Shown in pieces: positions 7,810 through 15,552 of a DNA stretch of 64,000 nucleotides (positions are counted from its first letter, which is position 1; each line of letters opens with the position of its first letter). The notes under the pieces were generated by a model that worked only from the letters and a program-made list of their open reading frames with translations, was not told the origin of the DNA and ran no database searches. Location: assembly GCF_030812255.1 (NCBI RefSeq), contig NZ_JAUSSH010000018.1:1-64000 (forward strand), given 5' to 3'. The stretch comes from Paeniglutamicibacter psychrophenolicus. Its GTDB lineage: Bacteria; Actinomycetota; Actinomycetes; Actinomycetales; Micrococcaceae. A program made the position numbers and the translations under genes.

Positions 7810-7838
7810 TTGACCCGGGCCCGCCGCTGGTCTAGCGT
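7810..7838 (+). promoter_or_regulatory. Promoter of the peptidoglycan-binding protein gene
   Basis: TTGACC (7810-7815), a 17-nt spacer, and TAGCGT (7833-7838): a near-consensus housekeeping promoter. It predicts a 5' leader of about 45 nt before ATG 7889. Confidence 0.6.
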
Positions 7839-7888
7839 GGCGTGAACCAGCTGCCCGTCCCGGGCACCGGGGGAAGAGAGGCCCAGTC

Positions 7889-8344
7889 ATGACAACACCG
7901 ACAGAGACCATCAGCCCATGGCCGACCACCCGAAAAGGGGATACCGCCCATCCGGTGCGGACCCTGCAGTGGCTGCTGCGCCAACACGGGCACCCGCTGC
8001 TGGTGGATGGAGACTTCGGTCCCATCACCGACGCCGCTGTGCGGGCGTTCCAGGGCAGCAAGGGACTGTATGTGGACGGGATCGTGGGCCCCAAGACATG
8101 GCCGGCGGTAGTGGTCACCGTCCGGCAGAGCAGCACCGGAGATGCCGTCAAGGGGGTGCAGGAGGAATTCCAGTTCCGCAATCTCTCAGGTGATCCGAAC
8201 AAGGGACTGAAGATCGACGGCATTTTCGGACCCAAGACGGACGGGGCGGTGCGCGGCTTCCAGTCGGCCCTGGAGTTGGTGGTGGATGGCATTGTGGGAC
8301 CGATTACCTGGCGGGCACTGGTCAGTGGAATGCTGGCCGGCTGA
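7889..8344 (+). CDS. Protein with two peptidoglycan-binding domains
   Basis: A 151-aa protein made of two PG_binding_1 domains (residues about 17-70 and 82-146). Each repeat has the family pattern LQ-L, VDGxFGPxTxxAVxxFQ and VDGIVGPxTWxAL. These domains bind cell-wall peptidoglycan. There is no catalytic domain, no signal peptide and no membrane segment, so how it would reach the wall is unclear; it could act with a separate hydrolase or belong to a phage-like lysis set (inference). It has its own promoter (7810-7838) and GAGAGG ahead of the start. No partner gene is adjacent. Confidence 0.75.
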   Translation: MTTPTETISPWPTTRKGDTAHPVRTLQWLLRQHGHPLLVDGDFGPITDAAVRAFQGSKGLYVDGIVGPKTWPAVVVTVRQSSTGDAVKGVQEEFQFRNLSGDPNKGLKIDGIFGPKTDGAVRGFQSALELVVDGIVGPITWRALVSGMLAG

Positions 8345-8446
8345 CGGCCGGCTCGGAATTCGATAATCATCCGGGTACTGCCCGGCGTATGGGGTTTAAC
8401 CCGGGCCAGGTCAAGGCACCCCTTGCGGGCCCGGGCTGCGGGCATG

Positions 8447-8493
8447 AAAAAAGCTCCCGTCCGCCAGGCTGGCCTGGCAAACGGGAGCTTTTC
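8447..8493 (-). terminator. Rho-independent terminator of tRNA-Arg
   Basis: Arms AAAGCTCCCGT and ACGGGAGCTTT enclose an inner GCCAGG/CCTGGC hairpin, and a T run follows on the minus strand. It starts 6 nt beyond the tRNA 3' end. Confidence 0.85.
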
Positions 8494-8498
8494 ATCGG

Positions 8499-8571
8499 TG
8501 CCCTCGAAAGGATTCGAACCTTCGACCTTCCGCTCCGGAGGCGGACGCTCTATCCCCTGAGCTACGAGGGC
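8499..8571 (-). tRNA. tRNA-Arg (anticodon CCG)
   Basis: A 73-nt cloverleaf on the minus strand. The acceptor stem GCCCTCG pairs with CGAGGGC, the D arm contains GCTCAGGGGATAGAGC, the anticodon stem TCCGC/GCGGA holds loop CTCCGGA with anticodon CCG, and the T arm contains GGTTCGAATCC. It reads the arginine codon CGG. The 3' CCA is not encoded. It is divergent from argS, so a tRNA and the enzyme that charges it sit side by side. Confidence 0.93.
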
Positions 8572-8616
8572 AATGCCGGAGTGCGATACGTGCCCGCAAA
8601 ACGAATTCCGGCTGGG

Positions 8617-8643
8617 AACGTAGACGAGCTTAGCAGGTGTCAA
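8617..8643 (-). promoter_or_regulatory. Candidate promoter of tRNA-Arg
   Basis: On the minus strand TTGACA (8643 to 8638) is a perfect -35; TACGTT (8622 to 8617) follows after a short 15-nt spacer. It would start transcription about 40 nt before the mature tRNA. The short spacing lowers confidence. Confidence 0.45.
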
Positions 8644-8754
8644 GCGGGGAATGACAAATCGGGACCCGCGCCGCACTCCGGCGGTGCCCAAAAGCGCCCC
8701 TGATGTGTGCGACGTCGCTCCGTCACATCGGCGGCAGCGGCCCGCGGGCCCGGT

Positions 8755-8760
8755 TATCCT
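8755..8760 (+). promoter_or_regulatory. -10 box of argS, predicting a leaderless mRNA
   Basis: TATCCT lies 6 nt before the second of two tandem GTG codons (8764 and 8767). No Shine-Dalgarno sequence precedes them. Transcription would start at or next to the start codon. Confidence 0.55.
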
Positions 8761-8766
8761 TGAGTG

Positions 8767-10407
8767 GTGACTCCTGAAGAACTCTCCACAGCCATTTCCG
8801 CTTGCCTCCGCGATGCCGTCGCCGCCGGCCAGATTTCCGTCGACGTACCCGAGAGCGTGCGAGTGGAGCGACCCAAGAGCCGCGACCACGGGGACTGGGC
8901 CACCAACATCGCCCTGCAGCTGGGCAAGAAGGCGTCCATGAACCCGCGCGACTTCGCCCAGGTCCTGGCCACCCGCCTGGCCGATGCCGACGGGGTAGCC
9001 AAGGTCGAGATTGCCGGACCGGGCTTCCTGAACATCACCCTCGAGGCCGGAGCCGCCGGCGAACTGGCCCGGTCAATCGTCGAGGCCGGTGCCGCCTACG
9101 GCACCAACGAGGCCCTGGTCGGCCACGAGATCAACATGGAGTTCGTCTCCGCGAACCCCACCGGCCCGCTGCACATCGGCCACACCCGCTGGGCAGCCCT
9201 GGGCGACTCGATCGCCCGCGTGCTCAAGGCCAGCGGCGCCAACGTCACGTCCGAGTACTACATCAACGACGCCGGCAACCAGATGAACATCTTTGCCCTG
9301 TCGGTCTACAACCGCCTGCACGGGCTGCCGGTGCCCGAGGGCGGCTACCCGGGCGGGTACATCAAGGAACTCGCCGACGCGGTGGCCGACGCGCACCCGG
9401 ACATCCGCAACCTGACCGCCGAAGCGGCGCTGCCGATCGTCCGCCACGCCGCCTATGTGGCGCAGATGGCCGACATCAAGGAGACCCTGAACGACTTCGG
9501 CGTCGAGTTCGACGTGTTCTTCTCCGAGCAGGAACTGCACGCCGGCGGAGCGGTCGAGGACGCCGTGGCACGCCTGCGCGAGCAGGGCCACATCGACGAC
9601 ACCGACGGGGCGGTCTGGCTGCGCACCACCGACTTCGGCGACGACAAGGACCGCGTGCTGATCCGCGCCAACGGGGAGCCGACCTACTTCGCCGCCGACG
9701 CCGCCTACTACCTGTCCAAGAAGGACCGCGGCTTCACCGAGAAGATCTACCTGCTCGGCGCCGACCACCACGGCTACGTCAACCGCCTCAAGGCCATCGC
9801 TGCCGCGGCCGGGGACGACCCGAAGGTCAACATCGAGGTGCTGATCGGCCAGCTGATCTCCGTGAACGGTGCCCGCCTGTCCAAGCGCGCCGGCAACATC
9901 ATCGAACTGCGCGACCTGGTCAACTGGCTCGGCGCCGACGCGCTGCGCTACTCGCTGGGCCGCTACCCGGCCGATTCGCCGATGACCATCGACCCCGAAC
10001 TGCTCAAGAAGAACACCAACGACAACCCGGTGTTCTACGTCCAGTACGCCCACGCCCGTTCGCGCGCCGCGAGCCGAAACGCCGTGGAGAAGGGCGTGGA
10101 ACGCACCGACTTCGACGCCACGTTGCTCACCCACGAGACCGAGAACGACCTGCTCGCGGCCCTGGGGCAGTTCCCCTCGGTCGTCGCCCAGGCAGCCACG
10201 CACCGCGAACCGCACCGCGTGGCCCGCCACCTCGAGCTGCTCGCCGGCGCCTACCACTCCTGGTATGCCGCCTGCCGCGTGACCCCCGTGGGCGACGGCA
10301 CCGTCGAGCCCATCCACCGCACCCGCCTCTGGCTCAACGACGCCACCACCCAGGTCCTGGCCAACGGCCTGGACCTGCTGGGCGTATCCGCACCGGAAAA
10401 GATGTAA
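8767..10407 (+). CDS. argS: Arginyl-tRNA synthetase
   Basis: Class I synthetase (546 aa) that charges tRNA-Arg in the cytoplasm. The N-terminal Add1-like tRNA-binding region is followed by the HIGH motif (GPLHIGHTRWAALGDS, about residue 135) and a KMSKS variant LSKRAGN (about residue 380). The C-terminal anticodon-binding DALR-type domain has the usual VQYAHAR motif. Two GTG codons in tandem (8764, 8767) could both start it; the second fits leaderless initiation behind TATCCT. It heads a run argS-lysA-hom-thrC-thrB, as in Mycobacterium (Rv1292-Rv1296), with lysA only 12 nt downstream. Confidence 0.96.
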   Translation: MTPEELSTAISACLRDAVAAGQISVDVPESVRVERPKSRDHGDWATNIALQLGKKASMNPRDFAQVLATRLADADGVAKVEIAGPGFLNITLEAGAAGELARSIVEAGAAYGTNEALVGHEINMEFVSANPTGPLHIGHTRWAALGDSIARVLKASGANVTSEYYINDAGNQMNIFALSVYNRLHGLPVPEGGYPGGYIKELADAVADAHPDIRNLTAEAALPIVRHAAYVAQMADIKETLNDFGVEFDVFFSEQELHAGGAVEDAVARLREQGHIDDTDGAVWLRTTDFGDDKDRVLIRANGEPTYFAADAAYYLSKKDRGFTEKIYLLGADHHGYVNRLKAIAAAAGDDPKVNIEVLIGQLISVNGARLSKRAGNIIELRDLVNWLGADALRYSLGRYPADSPMTIDPELLKKNTNDNPVFYVQYAHARSRAASRNAVEKGVERTDFDATLLTHETENDLLAALGQFPSVVAQAATHREPHRVARHLELLAGAYHSWYAACRVTPVGDGTVEPIHRTRLWLNDATTQVLANGLDLLGVSAPEKM

Positions 10408-10418
10408 GGACCCTTCCC

Positions 10419-11840
10419 ATGGCCGTTTCACAGCTTGCCCCTTCCTGGCTGTCCTTCCCCGAGGACGCCAACGCGCTGCGCCCCATCGAATGGGCCGCCG
10501 GCGTGGCCCGGGCCGGGGACGGTGAGCTGGCCGTCCAGGGCATCGGCGTCGCCGAGCTGGCCCGCGAGTTCGGCACCCCGCTGTTCGTGCTCGACGAGGA
10601 CGACTTCCGCGCCCGCGCGGCCGGCTTCAAGCGGGCCTTCGACGCGGCGTTCAAGGACCTGTGCGGCGGGGTCGATGTCTACTACGCCGGCAAGGCGTTT
10701 TTGAGCACCGAGGTCGCCCGCTGGGTCACCGCCGAGGGCCTGCGCCTGGACACCTGCTCCGGCGGTGAAATGGCAGTGGCCCGGGTTGCCGGCGTGCCCG
10801 CCGCAAACCTGTCGCTGCATGGGAACAACAAGTCCGTCACCGAGATCCGCACCGCACTGGAGGCGGATTTGGGCCGCATCGTCGTGGACTCGCTCGACGA
10901 GCTGCAGCGCGTCGCGGACCTGGCCAGGGAAACCGGCAGGCGCGCCAACGTGATGCTGCGCCTGACCCCGGGTGTGCACGCCAGCACCCACGAATTCATC
11001 GCCACCGCCCACGAGGACCAGAAGTTCGGGCTCTCGATGATCCCGGCGGGCGACGAGGAATCCCCGGCCGCCGCCGCGGTGCGCTTCGCGCTGGGACACG
11101 CGGAGCTGAACCTGCTGGGCCTGCACGCGCACATCGGCTCGCAGATCTTCGATTCCGAGGGCTTCGCGCTGGCCGCGCAGAAGATGCTCGGCTTCCTGGC
11201 ACAGGTCAAGAAGGACCACGGCGTCGAGCTGCCCGAGCTGGATCTGGGCGGCGGCTACGGCATCGCCTACACCGAGGCCGACACCCCCAGCACACCGGCC
11301 GTGCTGGCCGCCGCGATGGCCGAGGTGGTGGGCAGCACCGCCGCCCAGCTGGGCCTGGCGGTCCCGCGGATCTCCATCGAACCGGGCCGCGCCATCGCCG
11401 GTTCCTCCACCTTCACCCTCTACGAGGCCGGCGTGCGCAAGAGTGTCCAGGTGGAGACCGCCGACGGCACACTGGTGCCGCGCCGCTACATCTCGGTGGA
11501 CGGCGGGATGAGCGACAACGCCCGCCCGGTGCTCTACGACGCGGACTACACCGCGGTGCTCGCCTCCCGTGTGACGGAAAGCGACCCGATTGTTTCCCGC
11601 GTGGTTGGCAAACACTGCGAATCCGGTGACATAGTCGTACGGGACGTTTACCTGCCCGAGGATGTTGCCGCAGGCGACCTGCTCGCGGTGCCCGGCACCG
11701 GGGCGTATTGCTGGGCATTGGCCAGCAACTACAACTACCTGGGGCGCCCGGCCGTGGTGGCGGTGCGCAACGGCGCAGCCCGCGCCATCATCCGCAGGGA
11801 AACCGAAGCCGATCTGTTGGCCCGCGACTTGGGAGCATAG
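10419..11840 (+). CDS. lysA: Diaminopimelate decarboxylase
   Basis: PLP enzyme that makes L-lysine from meso-diaminopimelate, the last step of lysine synthesis. The 473-aa protein has the fold III Orn/DAP decarboxylase layout: PLP lysine in VYYAGKAFL, HGNNKS, the glycine-rich phosphate site LDLGGGYGIAY, EPGRAI, and the C-terminal CESGDIV and PGTGAYCWA motifs that complete the active site across the dimer. ATG 10419 follows AAGGA at a slightly long spacing. The upstream part of this open frame overlaps argS and is not coding. The homoserine dehydrogenase gene starts 8 nt downstream. Confidence 0.95.
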   Translation: MAVSQLAPSWLSFPEDANALRPIEWAAGVARAGDGELAVQGIGVAELAREFGTPLFVLDEDDFRARAAGFKRAFDAAFKDLCGGVDVYYAGKAFLSTEVARWVTAEGLRLDTCSGGEMAVARVAGVPAANLSLHGNNKSVTEIRTALEADLGRIVVDSLDELQRVADLARETGRRANVMLRLTPGVHASTHEFIATAHEDQKFGLSMIPAGDEESPAAAAVRFALGHAELNLLGLHAHIGSQIFDSEGFALAAQKMLGFLAQVKKDHGVELPELDLGGGYGIAYTEADTPSTPAVLAAAMAEVVGSTAAQLGLAVPRISIEPGRAIAGSSTFTLYEAGVRKSVQVETADGTLVPRRYISVDGGMSDNARPVLYDADYTAVLASRVTESDPIVSRVVGKHCESGDIVVRDVYLPEDVAAGDLLAVPGTGAYCWALASNYNYLGRPAVVAVRNGAARAIIRRETEADLLARDLGA

Positions 11841-11848
11841 TAATAAAC

Positions 11849-13135
11849 GTGAAGACATTGAAGGTGGCCCTGCTGGGCTGCGGCAACGTGGGAGCCCAGG
11901 TTGCCCGCATCCTGACGGACGACGCCGCGGTGCTGGCCGACCGCGCCGGCGCGAAACTTGAACTGGCGGGCATTGCCGTGCGCAACACCGCCGCCACGCG
12001 CGACGTGGTACTCCCGGCGGACCTGTTCACCACCGACGCCGAGGCGCTGGTCGACGGCGCAGACATCGTCATCGAGCTGCTCGGCGGCCTCGAGCCGGCC
12101 GGTGCGCTGATCCGCCGGGCGCTGTCCCGCGGCGCCTCGGTGGTCACCGGCAACAAGGCGCTGCTCGCGGCCCAGGGCGCGGAACTGAACGCGCTGGCCT
12201 TCGAATCCGGGGCCCAGTTGCGCTACGAGGCCGCCGTCGCCGGCGCCATCCCGATCCTGCGCCCGATCTCCGACTCCCTCTCCGGGGACCGGATCACCAA
12301 GGTGATGGGCATCGTCAACGGCACCACCAACTTCATCCTCGACGCCATGGACACCACCGGTGCCGCGTTCGAGGACGTGTTGGGCCAAGCCCAGGACCTG
12401 GGCTACGCCGAGGCCGACCCGACCGCCGATGTCGAGGGGCACGACGCCGCCGCCAAGGCCGCGATCCTCGCCTCGCTGGCCTTCCACACCGACTTCGCCT
12501 ACGCGGATGTCCACTGCGAGGGCATCACCAAGATCACCGCGGCCGACGTCGCGGCGGCCAAGGATGCCGGCATGGTCATCAAGCTGCTGGCCATCGCCGA
12601 ACGCGGCGCCAAGGGCATCGGGGTGCGCGTGCACCCGACGCTGCTGCGCCGCACCCACCCGCTGGCCGCCGTCCACGGCGCGTTCAACGCGGTCTTCGTC
12701 GAGGCCGAGAACGCCGGGGAGCTGATGTTCTACGGCGCCGGCGCCGGCGGGGCCCCCACCGCCTCGGCCGTGCTGGGCGACACCGTCGCGGTGGCCCGCC
12801 GCGTGGTCTCCGGCGGCCCGTTGCCGGCCATCGCCGCGCAGCAAAAGGTGCAGGTCATGGACCTCGCCGACATCGCCACCAGCTACTGGATCGGGCTGCG
12901 CGTCACCGACGAGCCCGGTGTGCTGGCCGCGATCGCCGCGATCTTTGCCCAGCACGGTGTTTCCATCGAGACGCTGCGCCAGACCGTAAAGCCGGAAGCC
13001 AACGGCGGGGTCGCGGACCTGCGCATCGTCACCCACCGCTCCACCGAATCGGCGCTTGCCGCCACCGTGGCCGCCGTCTCCGCGCTGGCCGCCGTCCAAG
13101 AAGTAACCTCTGTACTGCGAGTTGAAGGAAACTAA
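11849..13135 (+). CDS. hom: Homoserine dehydrogenase
   Basis: NAD(P)-dependent reduction of aspartate semialdehyde to homoserine, the branch point to threonine and methionine. The protein (428 aa) has the Rossmann start VALLGCGNVGAQV, the catalytic segment VMGIVNGTTNFIL and GYAEADPTADVEGHDAAAK, and a C-terminal ACT domain (about residues 345-425, starting with GLRVTDEPGVLAAIA) that usually carries threonine feedback control. The GTG at 11849 is the only sensible start; the preceding TAG of lysA is 8 nt away and no clear ribosome site exists, which suggests translation coupled to lysA. The thrC start follows directly after the TAA. Confidence 0.95.
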   Translation: MKTLKVALLGCGNVGAQVARILTDDAAVLADRAGAKLELAGIAVRNTAATRDVVLPADLFTTDAEALVDGADIVIELLGGLEPAGALIRRALSRGASVVTGNKALLAAQGAELNALAFESGAQLRYEAAVAGAIPILRPISDSLSGDRITKVMGIVNGTTNFILDAMDTTGAAFEDVLGQAQDLGYAEADPTADVEGHDAAAKAAILASLAFHTDFAYADVHCEGITKITAADVAAAKDAGMVIKLLAIAERGAKGIGVRVHPTLLRRTHPLAAVHGAFNAVFVEAENAGELMFYGAGAGGAPTASAVLGDTVAVARRVVSGGPLPAIAAQQKVQVMDLADIATSYWIGLRVTDEPGVLAAIAAIFAQHGVSIETLRQTVKPEANGGVADLRIVTHRSTESALAATVAAVSALAAVQEVTSVLRVEGN

Positions 13136-14236
13136 GTGGCCCACCAGTGGCGCGGAGTCATCCGCGAATATGCCGACCGCCTGCCCGTTGACGAAAACAC
13201 CAGGGTCATCACCCTGGGCGAGGGCGGCACCCCGTTGGTTTTCGCCCCCGCACTGAGCGAGCTCACCGGCTCCGAGGTCTACCTGAAGGTCGAGGGCATG
13301 AACCCGACCGGGTCCTTCAAGGACCGCGGCATGACCATGGCGATGACCGCCGCGGTCGCCGCCGGCGCCAAGGCCGTGGTGTGCGCCTCCACCGGCAACA
13401 CCTCCGCCTCCGCCGCGGCCTACGCCACCCAGGCCGGGCTCAAGTGCGCGGTGCTGGTCCCGGACGGCAAGATCTCCATGGGCAAGATGTCGCAGGCGAT
13501 CGCGCACGGCGCGGACATCATCCAGATCGACGGGAACTTCGACAACTGCCTCGAGGTCGCCCGCAAGCTGAGTGAAAACTACCCGGTGTTCCTGGTGAAC
13601 TCGGTGAACCCCGCCCGCATCGAGGGCCAGAAGACCGGCGCCTTCGAAGTTGTTGACTTCCTGGGCGACGCCCCGGACTATCACGTGCTGCCGGTGGGCA
13701 ACGCGGGCAACATCACCGCGTACTGGAAGGGCTACAAGGAGTACTCCTCCGAGTACACCAACTTCGCCGGCGAGAAACTCGCACCGGTGTCCACCAAGAC
13801 CCCGATCATGTGGGGCTTCCAGGCCGCGGGCGCCGCACCGATCGTGCTGGGCCACCCGGTGACCGAGCCGGACACCATCGCCACCGCCATCCGCATCGGC
13901 AACCCCGCATCCTGGAAGCAGGCCGAAGAGGCCCGCGACGAATCCGGCGGAATCATCGACTCGGTGACCGACGACGAGATCCTGGCCGCGCACCGCTGGC
14001 TCTCGAGCCGCGAGGGCGTCTTCGTGGAGCCGGGCTCCGCCGCGGGCGTCGCCGGCATCATCAAGCACCACGCCGCGGGCAACGTCCCATCGGGCAAGAA
14101 GATCGTCATCACGGTGACGGGCCACGGCCTGAAGGACCCGGACTGGGCGCTGAAGACCGCCGACGGATCGCCCGTCACCCCGACCAAGGTCGCCTTCGAC
14201 GTCGTCTCGGTGGCCTCGGCCCTCGGCCTGGACTAG
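13136..14236 (+). CDS. thrC: Threonine synthase
   Basis: PLP enzyme that turns O-phosphohomoserine into threonine. The 366-aa protein is the short type II form of actinobacteria: PLP lysine in [11 protein letters not shown] (about residue 60), [15 protein letters not shown], and the phosphate loop [15 protein letters not shown]. The GTG start directly follows the hom stop codon (no spacer), and GAAGGAAA in the end of hom is the ribosome site, so the genes are co-translated. Confidence 0.95.
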   Translation: MAHQWRGVIREYADRLPVDENTRVITLGEGGTPLVFAPALSELTGSEVYLKVEGMNPTGSFKDRGMTMAMTAAVAAGAKAVVCASTGNTSASAAAYATQAGLKCAVLVPDGKISMGKMSQAIAHGADIIQIDGNFDNCLEVARKLSENYPVFLVNSVNPARIEGQKTGAFEVVDFLGDAPDYHVLPVGNAGNITAYWKGYKEYSSEYTNFAGEKLAPVSTKTPIMWGFQAAGAAPIVLGHPVTEPDTIATAIRIGNPASWKQAEEARDESGGIIDSVTDDEILAAHRWLSSREGVFVEPGSAAGVAGIIKHHAAGNVPSGKKIVITVTGHGLKDPDWALKTADGSPVTPTKVAFDVVSVASALGLD

Positions 14237-14271
14237 GCCGAGCACTCCAGAGTAGGGAAAACAAGCACAAG

Positions 14272-15207
14272 ATGGCGCAGATCCAAGCCGGACAATCAAT
14301 AGCCGTCCACGTGCCGGCCACGAGCGCGAACCTGGGGCCCGGATTCGACGTGCTGGGCCTGGCGCTGGGCGTGTACGACACCCTGGTGGTGCACACCCTT
14401 GCCCCACCCGGCGTCAGTGTGGAAGTCACCGGAGAGGGTGCCGACACGTTGCCCACCGACGAATCCCACCTGATCGCCCGGACCATCCTGGAGCGCTGGG
14501 AGGAACTCGGCTTCGAGCCGGCCGGCCTGCGCATCGAGGCCACCAACAACATCCCGCACGGCCGCGGCATGGGATCCAGCGCCGCGGCCATGGTCAGTGC
14601 GCTGGCCGCCGCCAACGCACTGCTTCCCGCCGCGTCGCAGGTCGGACTGGATGAGGTCTTCCAGGCCGCCTCGCGCTGGGAGGGGCACCCGGACAACGTA
14701 GCCCCGGCGGTCTACGGCGGGCTGACGCTGTCCTGGAGCACCGAGGACGGATTCGGCACGGTGCAAGGGAAGCTGCACGAAGACATCGTCCCGGTCATCG
14801 CGATTCCCGATGTCGAACTGTCCACCGCCACGGCACGCGGGCTGCTCCCGGCGACCGTGCCGCATGGGTTGGCCGCGGCCAACGGGGGACGGGTGGGCCT
14901 GCTCATCCACGCCCTGGCCCACGACCCGTCGGTCCTGCTGGTCGGCACCGAGGACTTCCTGCACCAGGGCTTCCGGGCGCCGGCCATGGAGCCCAGCGCC
15001 GCGCTGATTGCCCGGCTGCGGGCGGCGGGGCATGCGGCCGTGGTCTCCGGCGCCGGTCCCACGGTGCTGGTGCTGTGCGCCGGGCAGGCCCAGGCCCAGG
15101 AGGCCGCCGCGGCCATTTCCGCGTTCGCGGCAAGCCACGGCGAAGCAACCTGGCGTGTCCGGATTGAGTCAGTACCGCCAACGGGTGTTAGAGTAGAAGT
15201 GCTTTAG
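14272..15207 (+). CDS. thrB: Homoserine kinase
   Basis: GHMP-family kinase (311 aa) that phosphorylates homoserine for ThrC. The N-terminal motif VPATSANLGPGFDVLGLALG and the ATP loop PHGRGMGSSAAAMV are diagnostic, and GAGPTVLVL near the C-terminus is the third GHMP motif. ATG 14272 starts 35 nt after thrC; an AGTAGGGA ribosome site lies 13-20 nt upstream. The frame is open further 5' but overlaps thrC. A promoter for rho seems to lie in the last 45 nt of this gene. Confidence 0.95.
   Translation: MAQIQAGQSIAVHVPATSANLGPGFDVLGLALGVYDTLVVHTLAPPGVSVEVTGEGADTLPTDESHLIARTILERWEELGFEPAGLRIEATNNIPHGRGMGSSAAAMVSALAAANALLPAASQVGLDEVFQAASRWEGHPDNVAPAVYGGLTLSWSTEDGFGTVQGKLHEDIVPVIAIPDVELSTATARGLLPATVPHGLAAANGGRVGLLIHALAHDPSVLLVGTEDFLHQGFRAPAMEPSAALIARLRAAGHAAVVSGAGPTVLVLCAGQAQAQEAAAAISAFAASHGEATWRVRIESVPPTGVRVEVL
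15164..15194 (+). promoter_or_regulatory. Candidate rho promoter inside the thrB 3' end
   Basis: TTGAGT (15164-15169) and TAGAGT (15189-15194) with a 19-nt spacer. If used, rho mRNA would carry a leader of about 350 nt. Confidence 0.4.
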
Positions 15208-15552
15208 CACCCGCCTGAAAAGAAACATCCGGATTCCAGTGGATGGTTCATTGCGTTTCGTGCAGCCATCAATTCCTTCCCTCGCCGCGGCGGGCGGATC
15301 TTGGGGAATTCGATCACCACAAACCATTTTCGCCGAGGCGAGCAGGCACACCCACACCATCCGATTGAAGCCGTCAACCATGTTGGTGATTCGATCCCTT
15401 GGTGTGTCTTACGATCGACCGACGCACATGCCCCGTTTTTGCGAGGCGGTGCACGGCCGAACCTTTTCCCGCATCTGACGCGGGAACAAGGGGTAGTCAC
15501 TAGTTGCGGATCTCTCTGATGAAATCCGCCCGACGAGGGGGAAGGAACCTTC
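15208..15552 (+). other. Long untranslated leader of rho
   Basis: No gene is supported in these 345 nt. GC content is lower than in the neighbours, as expected for an untranslated leader. Long C-rich, weakly structured leaders are common before rho genes, where Rho attenuates its own mRNA; whether that happens here cannot be told from the sequence. A short GTGC-TTTA-GCAC hairpin spans the thrB stop (15199-15210). Confidence 0.4.

Noticed and set aside
11735-14407. 890-codon minus-strand frame opposite hom, thrC and thrB
   Set aside because: It spans three well-supported genes on the other strand and has Gly/Val/Asp/His-rich antisense composition.
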